Assembly (NCBI GenBank): GCA_023423015.1
Contig: JAFAGE010000109.1
Location: 1-10,576 of the forward strand
DNA length: 10,576 nucleotides
Reading direction: 5' to 3'
Origin: Bacteroidota bacterium
GTDB lineage: Bacteria; Bacteroidota; Bacteroidia; Chitinophagales; Chitinophagaceae
Made by a program: the position numbers and the translations under genes
The notes under the pieces: model-generated
What the model saw: only the letters and a program-made list of their open reading frames with translations
The model's database searches: none
Told to the model about the DNA's origin: nothing
Shown: one piece after another, positions 1 through 6,830 of the stretch
Layout: every line of letters starts with the position of its first letter
Numbering within the stretch: position 1 is the first letter of the stretch

Positions 1-1
1 T

Positions 2-520
2 TATAAAGGTTGGGGCTCGAAAGCTGCCGATTATGAAAAGTTCATCATGCGCGAATTGTTGCCCTTTCTTCGCAAGAAGTATAAAGAAATTGTAATCGGG
101 CAGACTGCTTATGCGGGTTTTTCGCTAGGCGCTCTAAGTGCATTCGACATTGCCTGGAACAATCCCGATGTTTTTTCCAGGATCGGCGCGTTCAGTGGTT
201 CCTTCTGGTATCGGTCGGTAGACAAAGACGACAAATCGTACGATCCATGGCAGCACCGCATGATGCACCTGCAGGTGGCGAACTCTGAAATAAGACCCGG
301 CATGAAGTTCTTCTTTGAATGCGGCGAACTCGATGAAACTGAAGACCGAAATAAAAACGGCGTTATTGATTCAATCGACGACACAATAGATCTCATGCAA
401 CTATTATTACAAAAAGGTTACAGGGAAAACACCGACTTCTTTTACCTGCAAATGCCCGATGGCAAACATGATGTTCCCTCGTGGGCAAAGGCATTGCCGA
501 AGTTTTTTGCGTGGCTATAA
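2..520 (+). CDS. Esterase-D / enterochelin-esterase-like alpha/beta hydrolase, C-terminal part (5' end outside window)
   Basis: The frame is open from base 2, so the gene begins before the window; the ATG at 47 is internal, because the residues before it (YKGWGSKAADYEKFI) also fit the family. 172 residues are visible. The nucleophile elbow GFSLG puts the catalytic Ser at visible residue 41, followed by AFSGSFWYR, typical of the esterase-D (PF00756) group. The catalytic acid should lie in ECGELDETED (about 107-115), and the His is in DGKHD (visible residue 156), close to the C-terminus as usual. Between acid and His sits DRNKNGVIDSID (115-126), which resembles a calcium-binding EF-hand/dockerin loop. 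From the family, it should hydrolyse an ester such as a siderophore, carbohydrate or acyl ester; the substrate is unknown. Any secretion signal would be in the missing N-terminus. The gene ends 143 bp before ribBA, and no functional link is evident. Confidence 0.85.
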   Translation, partial: YKGWGSKAADYEKFIMRELLPFLRKKYKEIVIGQTAYAGFSLGALSAFDIAWNNPDVFSRIGAFSGSFWYRSVDKDDKSYDPWQHRMMHLQVANSEIRPGMKFFFECGELDETEDRNKNGVIDSIDDTIDLMQLLLQKGYRENTDFFYLQMPDGKHDVPSWAKALPKFFAWL

Positions 521-663
521 CTGATAGTGAACGGCGAGAGGAAGGCAAAGAGCATGCGGAAATCAGAAGCGGGTTTCACACACCATTAACAAATTATGAA
601 GGCAGTTGTTATGAGCAAAAAGATGCTTCCGATTTTCTGAGTAACTTTGCTGAAAATCACCTG

Positions 664-1869
664 ATGCTTGATACTATTGAGAGTGCGATTGAAGATATAA
701 GAGCTGGTAAACTGGTTATTGTTGTGGACGAGGAAGACCGGGAAAACGAGGGCGACTTTCTTACCGCCGCCAGGAATGTTACGCCGGAGATGGTGAACTT
801 TATGAGCAAATACGGGCGTGGACTGATCTGCGCTCCGCTGATTGAAGACCGGTGCGATGAACTGGGTCTCGACCTGATGGTCAACAATAATACAGCTTTA
901 CACGAAACAGCCTTTACCGTATCCGTAGACCTGCTTGGTCATGGTTGCACCACAGGTATCTCCGCACACGACCGTGCGGCTACAATACAGGCGCTTATCG
1001 ATCCTCAAACCAAGCCTGAAGATCTCGGACGTCCCGGGCATATCTTCCCTTTACGCGCAAAAAAAGGAGGCGTTCTGCGTAGGGCTGGGCACACAGAAGC
1101 TACCATCGACCTGGCGCGTCTTGCAGGATTTGAGCCCGCAGGAGTGCTGGTGGAAATTATGAATGAAGATGGCTCCATGGCTCGTCTTCCCGAACTCAGG
1201 AAGATAGCAGAACGATTCGACCTAAAACTTATCTCCATTAAAGACCTCATTGAATACAGGCTTAAATCGGATACCCTCATCGACGAAATTGTTCGCGTTG
1301 ATATGCCTACCAAGTATGGCCAGTTTAAGCTGATTGCCTACAGTGAAAAAGGAACCACCAACGAACACCTGGCGCTGATAAAGGGCGAATGGGAAAAAAA
1401 TGAACCCGTTATGGTGCGAGTGCATTCATCCTGCTTTACCGGCGACATTCTTGGATCATTGCGTTGCGATTGTGGTGAACAATTGCATGCTGCTATGATG
1501 ATGGTAGAAAAGGAAGGTAAAGGTGCCATTCTTTACATGAACCAGGAAGGCCGCGGAATTGGTCTCGTAAACAAATTGAAAGCCTACAAATTGCAGGAGC
1601 ACGGAATGGATACCGTTGAGGCTAATCTTCATCTTGGTTTCCCGATGGACAAACGCGATTATGGTGTAGGCGCACAGATCCTGCGTAATCTTGGTATTAA
1701 TAAACTTCGCCTCATTAGTAACAATCCCAAAAAACGCGCAGCGCTCTTAGGTTACGGAATCGAAATAGTAGACACCATCCCGATCGAAATCGTACCTAAT
1801 CCGCACAATGAAAAATACCTGATCACGAAGCGTGATAAACTGGGCCACCAGATTCTGGGGGAGAAATAG
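664..1869 (+). CDS. ribBA: Bifunctional 3,4-dihydroxy-2-butanone-4-phosphate synthase / GTP cyclohydrolase II
   Basis: This cytoplasmic enzyme makes both riboflavin precursors: RibB converts ribulose 5-phosphate to 3,4-dihydroxy-2-butanone 4-phosphate plus formate, and RibA opens GTP to the diaminopyrimidine. The product is 401 residues, the usual length. RibB covers about 1-200, with DEEDRENEGD (22-31) and HTEATIDLARLAG (143-155) giving the metal and substrate residues. RibA covers about 205-401, with zinc ligands Cys257, Cys268 and Cys270 in the stretch HSSCFTGDILGSLRCDCGEQ, then NQEGRGIGL (293-301), RDYGVGAQIL (331-340) and SNNPKK (352-357). Both halves look active. The frame stays open 61 codons upstream to a GTG at 481 inside the esterase gene, but homologues begin at the sequence LDTIESAIEDIRAGK, so ATG 664 is chosen. 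There is no clear Shine-Dalgarno sequence and no recognisable FMN riboswitch upstream. It may be transcribed alone or with the esterase gene. Confidence 0.96.
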   Translation: MLDTIESAIEDIRAGKLVIVVDEEDRENEGDFLTAARNVTPEMVNFMSKYGRGLICAPLIEDRCDELGLDLMVNNNTALHETAFTVSVDLLGHGCTTGISAHDRAATIQALIDPQTKPEDLGRPGHIFPLRAKKGGVLRRAGHTEATIDLARLAGFEPAGVLVEIMNEDGSMARLPELRKIAERFDLKLISIKDLIEYRLKSDTLIDEIVRVDMPTKYGQFKLIAYSEKGTTNEHLALIKGEWEKNEPVMVRVHSSCFTGDILGSLRCDCGEQLHAAMMMVEKEGKGAILYMNQEGRGIGLVNKLKAYKLQEHGMDTVEANLHLGFPMDKRDYGVGAQILRNLGINKLRLISNNPKKRAALLGYGIEIVDTIPIEIVPNPHNEKYLITKRDKLGHQILGEK

Positions 1870-1876
1870 GGAATAA

Positions 1877-1908
1877 GGCAGATGGCAGACGGCAGATGGC
1901 AGACGGCA
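1877..1908. repeat. Tandem heptamer tract, GGCAGA(T/C) x 4
   Basis: Four consecutive 7-bp units run GGCAGAT, GGCAGAC, GGCAGAT, GGCAGAC, followed by a partial GGCA. The units alternate T and C at the last base, so the tract can also be read as two copies of a 14-bp repeat. It starts 7 bp after the ribBA stop codon, lies entirely outside both genes, and resembles short tandem repeats found between genes in many bacterial genomes. Confidence 0.9.
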
Positions 1909-1915
1909 ATAAATC

Positions 1916-1943
1916 TTTCACTTTTCACCGCTCACCTTTCACC
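1916..1943. repeat. Second tandem heptamer tract, TTTCAC(T/C)-type x 4
   Basis: Four 7-bp units follow in register: TTTCACT, TTTCACC, GCTCACC, TTTCACC. On the minus strand they read GGTGAAA, GGTGAGC, GGTGAAA, AGTGAAA. The tract is separated from the GGCAGAY tract by a short AT-rich spacer and runs straight into the hairpin at 1943-1955. CGCTCAC recurs once at 1961-1967 over the tamB stop codon. Confidence 0.8.
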
Positions 1944-1955
1944 CGCCGAAGGCGG
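1943..1955. terminator. GC-rich hairpin between convergent ribBA and tamB, possible bidirectional terminator
   Basis: CCGCC-GAA-GGCGG is a perfect 5-bp GC stem with a 3-nt loop. It lies 74 bp after the ribBA stop and 8 bp beyond the tamB stop on the minus strand. Its position suits a shared terminator or a 3'-end stabiliser. Neither strand has a good T-run after the stem (ATCATCGC on plus, GTGAAAGG on minus), so a classical intrinsic terminator is not assured. It could instead be a dispersed palindromic repeat. Confidence 0.4.
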
Positions 1956-1963
1956 ATCATCGC

Positions 1964-4900
1964 TCACTTCCTTGTCGCAGATTCCTCGCGGGGTTTTTCT
2001 TCCTTCTTTTTATCGCTGCGCCAGAGTTCACCGGGATGATCGAATTCGCGGCGATAGCTGATACTTGCACCTGAACGATTTTGCCGGCCCGGCCCTGTTG
2101 ATGTGAGATAGCTGTAATTGTCGCGGTAGAAGAATGTAAGCGCAAGCTTTCCATCAGGAGTAATTTTCCATTCAGCAGTAATGTCGGGCAGAAACTGCAC
2201 ATTACGCGTTTCATTCACCTGTGCTGATGAAAGGCCAAAATCCACAGCACTTCCGAAAGTAAATGTCAACCGCTCATTAAACAGAGTTTTGCCTACTGTG
2301 AGATTGAGATTGGTGCGGTCGATGTTGAACATGCCGCGGTTCGAATTGCTGATGATATTTGAACCGTTGTAAAGCTGTGCGTTGAAGTTTACGCGAATAC
2401 TTTTATCGTTGAATATCCTCTGGAACACGCTTGAAAACTGCCGGCTGAGTGTATTGGACAACACGCCCGAAATAGTACCCACCACAATCCCTTCGAATGC
2501 TGTGTTTGCAAGATTTCCCTGGCTGGTAGAAGTTGACACAGGACCGAAACTGTTGAACACCACAAGAAATGCAACCTGTTTGTTTAATTCATTTTCGTCG
2601 TTCTGAATAAGATTAAGTGCCCGCAGCGCATCCGCATCGTTCTTTAACGGACTGTTGGAGGGCAGTTCAATAGAGAAACGAATAACCGGTGAGAGCAGTT
2701 GCTCCGATAGGCTTGCAACAACCAATACGCGGCCACGGGAACGCAACACGTTTTCACTCAATTGAATTTGTTCTGTGAGATGCAGGTCGCTGAAACGAAC
2801 GTTTTCCGCTTCATATTCTGCATCAATTTTAATCGTCGCATTATCCGGGTCGCCTGTCCATTGAATATAATTGCCTACGCCTTCACGAAGTCGGAATGGC
2901 TTACGTAGCAGCGATTCAAAATTGAAGCTGTAGTTCCCGCGATCTATTTCGTAGCGTCCTGTGATGTTAAATTCACCGTCGGTGGTTGCAAGTATCTTAA
3001 GATTTCCATGACCTGTTGCCTCGATAATGTCGCCGGTAACCTCATCAAGGATCACAAACATGTTGGCGTAGTTGTTTGCCGTAACATCGAGATTTACAGT
3101 AAGATTGCTTGATTGAAACTGCCTCACCGTTTGCATTTCGCGACCATATACTTTCCAAACAAGGAAGTCGGCCTGGCCACTTTGTTTACCCGTACGCGTG
3201 TTTATATATAGAGAAGAACTATCCGCAGGCTCGCCCTGAATGTCCATACGCATATCTTCCAATGGACCCGTGAGCGACATATTCGCGCGTGCGATCACAT
3301 TGCCAAAGTAGGCATCGCCGGCACTGTTGTTTGTGCCTAATACTTTTAGTTTGTTGGTGCTCATCACAAAGTCGAAAGCAAGGTCGTTGAATCCATGGTG
3401 ATAGAGAATTCCTTTTGTGATCTGTGCACGGTTGTTGAATTCGTCCTGGAAATAAAACGAGCCGAAATCAATTCTGTCTTCCTGCAGTTCAATATTTGCG
3501 TTGGGAATTTTGTAAAGTACGTTGGTGTACTTAACGCGCAGCGTTGCATCAGCCAGCCATATTGAGCCTATGTAGTCCGGATCCTTCGGCGGGCCGGTAA
3601 TTCGTAATACACCTGTTGCTAATCCTGTAACATCAGAAAATACCCCGGTCAGGTAACGTTGAAGGATGTCGATCTTTGTGTTTCTGAGGTTAGTGAATAT
3701 GTCGAGATTTTCATTTTTAACACTGTCTCCGAGATTGTAAATGCCTTGCACGTCGAAGCTATAATCGCGATTTTCAGCCAAAGCATTAAATGTCACTTCA
3801 CGAAGCGTATGGTAATATTTTCCTTTTAATGCGATCTTTCCTATCGAATCGTTATCAAAGCGGAATTGTTCAGTTTCACCGGTAACGTCGATGCGCATTT
3901 TACCAAACGGATCCATCACGTTTACGGTTCCTGACAACAGGCCTTCAATTCTGTTCGATTTAACAAGGTAAGGCGTGAAGTCGCCCATATTTACCTTTTG
4001 CAATTGCAGCTTCACATCATGTCCCTTGCCACTGTTTGAAGGAACCGAACTTACCACAATTTCCTGCAGACCGTTGTAAAGTTTTACACCCGTAGCCGAA
4101 ATCAGGTCTTCACTCAACACCAGCTCACCATTTTTTTCTATTGTCCAGTTTTTACCATTTACATCGAAGTGGGATTCGTTGAAGTTTACTTTAACTCCTC
4201 TTGGCAAGGTTTGCACGCGGGCATGAAGGTTCGCCGAATGCAATGTCTGGTTCGCGCTGGTGGTTAAGTTTACATCAGACACATCATTTGACGATTTTAC
4301 GCGGATAACGGTGCCCGGGAAATTCAGACTATCGTTGATATAAACGTTTGCAATATCGCCTTGAAGTGAAAGACTGTCGTACGTTCCGGTTGCCTTCAGC
4401 TTTACTTCATGAAAAGAGAGATTATCGTAATTAAACTGAGGTACATCTGCATTCAGGTCGAGCAGATTTTCCCTGGTGTTGATCCGGCCGGTAATAGTGC
4501 TGTAGTTAAAACCTTTCAGTTTGGGATCGAACATGGTGATGTATTCCTCAACATTCTTGGTGGTGATTACAAAGCTGAAGATCTCATTCGTCAATACTTT
4601 CTTCGAAGGTTTTATGTACGAAGGGTAGTATTTGTTCAGGAAAGTCTGAAACGCAGCAGGCAGGTCGTTAATCGAGAATTCACCTGCAATAGCGGCATCG
4701 AATTCATTACTTACCGCGGAAATCACTTTATTGCTGTCCATGATTTTCGATTCCACATAGAGCGAATCGAAAGAGATGCGTTTTCCGTTACGGAATAATG
4801 CGGCATCGTATACGCGCGCAGTTCCCAAAAAGTTATCAATATTATTCCCCGTGAAATTGAACCGGAATTTTCCGAAGAAGTCGATGCTTTCTTTCATCAG

Positions 4901-6715
4901 CTGAAGCTTTTTGAGATCGGCCTTGCTGATGTTTGCATCGAAATTGAATTGCGGTATTTCTTTTCCGAAATCGATAAGACCGTTAAGCTCTGCCTGCAGG
5001 TTTGGATCTGCAACTACCAGTTCACCGTTAAACAACTCCCTGGCAACTTTTCCTTTTACCGTTATTCCCTGGTATGGGTAATCCCGAAATTCGAGCAGCT
5101 GAATGTTTCCGTCGAGTTCGGCATTCAAAGTTGAAGTCTGTAATCCTCTTCCATTCACCTTCCCGTTAAACACGATCTTGCCAAGAGAATTGTTGTTGAG
5201 TAGCTCACCGATTTCAAAACCGGTGGTCTGTATGTTACCGGAGTAACTGGCCGGACGGGTTGCGGGAAACTTCATGTTGATGTCGGTAACAATCGTACCT
5301 AAACTGGTTTCAAGTGTACCATAGGTAACGAAGTCGCTAAGAAACCCCGTGAAATTTCCTTTAAATCTCAGAAAGCCCAGCTGGGAGAGATTAGGTTGTG
5401 TGATGTCTTTCAACGCCGGCGCAAAAACAGTAGCGTCGGTGTAGGTGGTTCTGAATTCTTCTGCTTCGAAGTCTACATAAATTTTATCGATGTCGGAAAG
5501 GCCTGCAATGCTCAGGTCCCCTTTAAGGTAGGTGTCTTTACCAGCCTGGATTACGAGATTCTTGCCCACCAGGTCATCAACTGTTCCCTTTGCGGAGCCT
5601 TTTATACTGATAGGTTTATTCCAATCGGACAGCTGGGGAGCAAAGAATGCGATGTCGTCGCTGTGAACCACGGCATCGTCGAAGTTTCCTTCCATGCGTA
5701 CTTTCGAAATGAAGTCGCTCATGTCGTCGAACGAACGATAACGCATCACGAAGTAATCTTTAAGATGGCTGCGATCGGTCTGGAGATCAAAGTTGCGGAA
5801 CTCCATAGCTTCCGGGTACCAGTGTATGTCAGCCGACAGGTTGTTTACTTTAAATCCACTCCGTTCCTTCGTGCTTAGCGACATGTTGCCGGTGATGGAA
5901 TCATTCAGAAGTTGCAGGTTGTGGAAATCGCCATTGATCTCCGTAAACTGGATATGCTGCCCGTCGAAGTAGGCATAAGGTTCACGGTTAGTTTGCCTGT
6001 CGGACCTGAATTCACCATCGTGCATCTGGAATCCATTGATAGAAATATTCCAGTTTTCAGGATTCCACCTTAACCGGGCAGGGTCGTTCGCGATCTGTTC
6101 CGCACCATTCTTGACCGAAGGTAATCGTGGTGGGCGCCGACCCGGATAATCGTAAATAGCAAATACAGGATTGTCGATGTGCAGGTTGCTTATGCGCATC
6201 AACTTTTTGTTAAAATTGATCTCCTGCGCACTGAGGTCTAAGGCCTTTATAGAGGCCCGCATATCTTCGCCGCGCCATGCATCGTGTTGAATGATGTTGA
6301 TGTTGCTGAGCTCGATTTGTTTTAGATCCAGGTTTATGCTCTTTTTCTTTTGCTTCGAAGGAGGTCCGCTGAAATAATCAACAATGAACTCGTAGTTCCA
6401 GGTGGAGTCTGTACGGTTCATGTGAATTGTTGCATCCTGAAGTGCGATGTATTTCAGCTCAACCTTGTCTTTGATGAAAAACCAGTCGGTGATTTTCACA
6501 TGTACAACGCCGGCATAAAGGAGTGTATCTTTTTGCTGGTCCTGCACCAACATGCCTTCGAGCAGCATACTATTGAAAAGAGCAAAGTCGACATGCTTGA
6601 TGCGCACAGTAGTATTAAGATCATTTGAGAGATGCCTGGCAACCTGGCGAACCAGGAAATTCTGAACCGGTGTTGTTTGAATAAGCAGCCATATCGAAAT
6701 GATCGAAACGATCAC
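1964..6715 (-). CDS. tamB: TamB-like translocation and assembly module protein (AsmA/DUF490 superfamily)
   Basis: This is a giant envelope protein of 1583 residues from the GTG at 6715, a usual size for TamB in Bacteroidota. From the family, TamB is anchored in the inner membrane, spans the periplasm as a long hydrophobic beta-groove, and helps outer-membrane protein assembly or lipid transport. A hydrophobic anchor (VSIISIWLLI) is followed by TTPVQNFLVRQVARHLS, a typical TamB/AsmA start. The middle is over 1000 residues of beta-rich repeats with no enzyme motif. The C-terminal TamB domain (PF04357) spans roughly 1130-1560, including GDPDNATIKIDAEYEA near 1288, and ends in the strand SGASISYRREF. 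A charged tail of about 25 residues (DKKKEEKPREE) follows. The true N-terminus is doubtful: the frame continues upstream with basic RKFWKISR before the anchor, but no ATG, GTG or TTG occurs there, so a CTG at 6757 is possible (1597 residues). No tamA/bamA-like partner lies in the window. Confidence 0.92.
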   Translation of the reverse strand: MIVSIISIWLLIQTTPVQNFLVRQVARHLSNDLNTTVRIKHVDFALFNSMLLEGMLVQDQQKDTLLYAGVVHVKITDWFFIKDKVELKYIALQDATIHMNRTDSTWNYEFIVDYFSGPPSKQKKKSINLDLKQIELSNINIIQHDAWRGEDMRASIKALDLSAQEINFNKKLMRISNLHIDNPVFAIYDYPGRRPPRLPSVKNGAEQIANDPARLRWNPENWNISINGFQMHDGEFRSDRQTNREPYAYFDGQHIQFTEINGDFHNLQLLNDSITGNMSLSTKERSGFKVNNLSADIHWYPEAMEFRNFDLQTDRSHLKDYFVMRYRSFDDMSDFISKVRMEGNFDDAVVHSDDIAFFAPQLSDWNKPISIKGSAKGTVDDLVGKNLVIQAGKDTYLKGDLSIAGLSDIDKIYVDFEAEEFRTTYTDATVFAPALKDITQPNLSQLGFLRFKGNFTGFLSDFVTYGTLETSLGTIVTDINMKFPATRPASYSGNIQTTGFEIGELLNNNSLGKIVFNGKVNGRGLQTSTLNAELDGNIQLLEFRDYPYQGITVKGKVARELFNGELVVADPNLQAELNGLIDFGKEIPQFNFDANISKADLKKLQLMKESIDFFGKFRFNFTGNNIDNFLGTARVYDAALFRNGKRISFDSLYVESKIMDSNKVISAVSNEFDAAIAGEFSINDLPAAFQTFLNKYYPSYIKPSKKVLTNEIFSFVITTKNVEEYITMFDPKLKGFNYSTITGRINTRENLLDLNADVPQFNYDNLSFHEVKLKATGTYDSLSLQGDIANVYINDSLNFPGTVIRVKSSNDVSDVNLTTSANQTLHSANLHARVQTLPRGVKVNFNESHFDVNGKNWTIEKNGELVLSEDLISATGVKLYNGLQEIVVSSVPSNSGKGHDVKLQLQKVNMGDFTPYLVKSNRIEGLLSGTVNVMDPFGKMRIDVTGETEQFRFDNDSIGKIALKGKYYHTLREVTFNALAENRDYSFDVQGIYNLGDSVKNENLDIFTNLRNTKIDILQRYLTGVFSDVTGLATGVLRITGPPKDPDYIGSIWLADATLRVKYTNVLYKIPNANIELQEDRIDFGSFYFQDEFNNRAQITKGILYHHGFNDLAFDFVMSTNKLKVLGTNNSAGDAYFGNVIARANMSLTGPLEDMRMDIQGEPADSSSLYINTRTGKQSGQADFLVWKVYGREMQTVRQFQSSNLTVNLDVTANNYANMFVILDEVTGDIIEATGHGNLKILATTDGEFNITGRYEIDRGNYSFNFESLLRKPFRLREGVGNYIQWTGDPDNATIKIDAEYEAENVRFSDLHLTEQIQLSENVLRSRGRVLVVASLSEQLLSPVIRFSIELPSNSPLKNDADALRALNLIQNDENELNKQVAFLVVFNSFGPVSTSTSQGNLANTAFEGIVVGTISGVLSNTLSRQFSSVFQRIFNDKSIRVNFNAQLYNGSNIISNSNRGMFNIDRTNLNLTVGKTLFNERLTFTFGSAVDFGLSSAQVNETRNVQFLPDITAEWKITPDGKLALTFFYRDNYSYLTSTGPGRQNRSGASISYRREFDHPGELWRSDKKKEEKPREESATRK

Positions 6716-6773
6716 AACGAGCAGGAATGTGCGGGATATTTTCCAGAATTTTCTCAGGCTGAAATAATTGGTG

Positions 6774-6805
6774 TAAAAGTAACCATTAACAAGTGGTGGC
6801 GCAAA
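6774..6805 (-). promoter_or_regulatory. Possible Bacteroidota-type promoter for tamB
   Basis: On the minus strand, TTTG (6805-6802) is followed after exactly 20 bp by TACTTTTA (6781-6774). The Bacteroidota consensus is TTTG about 20 bp ahead of TAnnTTTG, so only the last base differs. The predicted transcript start, near 6768, would give a leader of about 11 nt to the CTG at 6757 or about 53 nt to the GTG at 6715. Such short motifs occur by chance, so this is a suggestion supported by position and spacing only. Confidence 0.35.
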
Positions 6806-6830
6806 TTCAGTACCATAGAGTTATAAAGGA

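Noticed and set aside
611..640. Tiny open frame MSKKMLPIF before ribBA as a leader peptide
   Set aside because: It has nine codons, no ribosome site and no attenuator-like hairpins.
642..649. TAACTTTG, an exact match to the TAnnTTTG promoter element ahead of ribBA
   Set aside because: No TTG/TTTG lies about 20 bp upstream (the nearest TTG is 33 bp away), and it would leave a leader of only about 8 nt, so a chance match is as likely.
481..663. Open frame giving RibBA a 61-residue N-terminal extension from GTG 481
   Set aside because: It overlaps the 3' end of the esterase gene, its polar residues do not resemble RibB, and the conserved RibB N-terminus starts at the ATG at 664.
521..663. Possible FMN riboswitch upstream of ribBA
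   Set aside because: The conserved FMN-aptamer blocks and paired arms are not present in this 143-bp gap; I see no firm structure in it.
1957..2214. 85-codon minus-strand frame overlapping the 3' end of tamB
   Set aside because: It is a shadow of tamB in another frame, with no recognisable domain and low-quality composition.
4409..4798. 129-codon plus-strand frame inside tamB
   Set aside because: It is antisense to a well-supported TamB frame; it has no family resemblance and no start signals.
5396..5878. 160-codon plus-strand frame inside tamB
   Set aside because: It is antisense to the continuous beta-rich TamB frame; it is long only because the opposite strand restricts stop codons.
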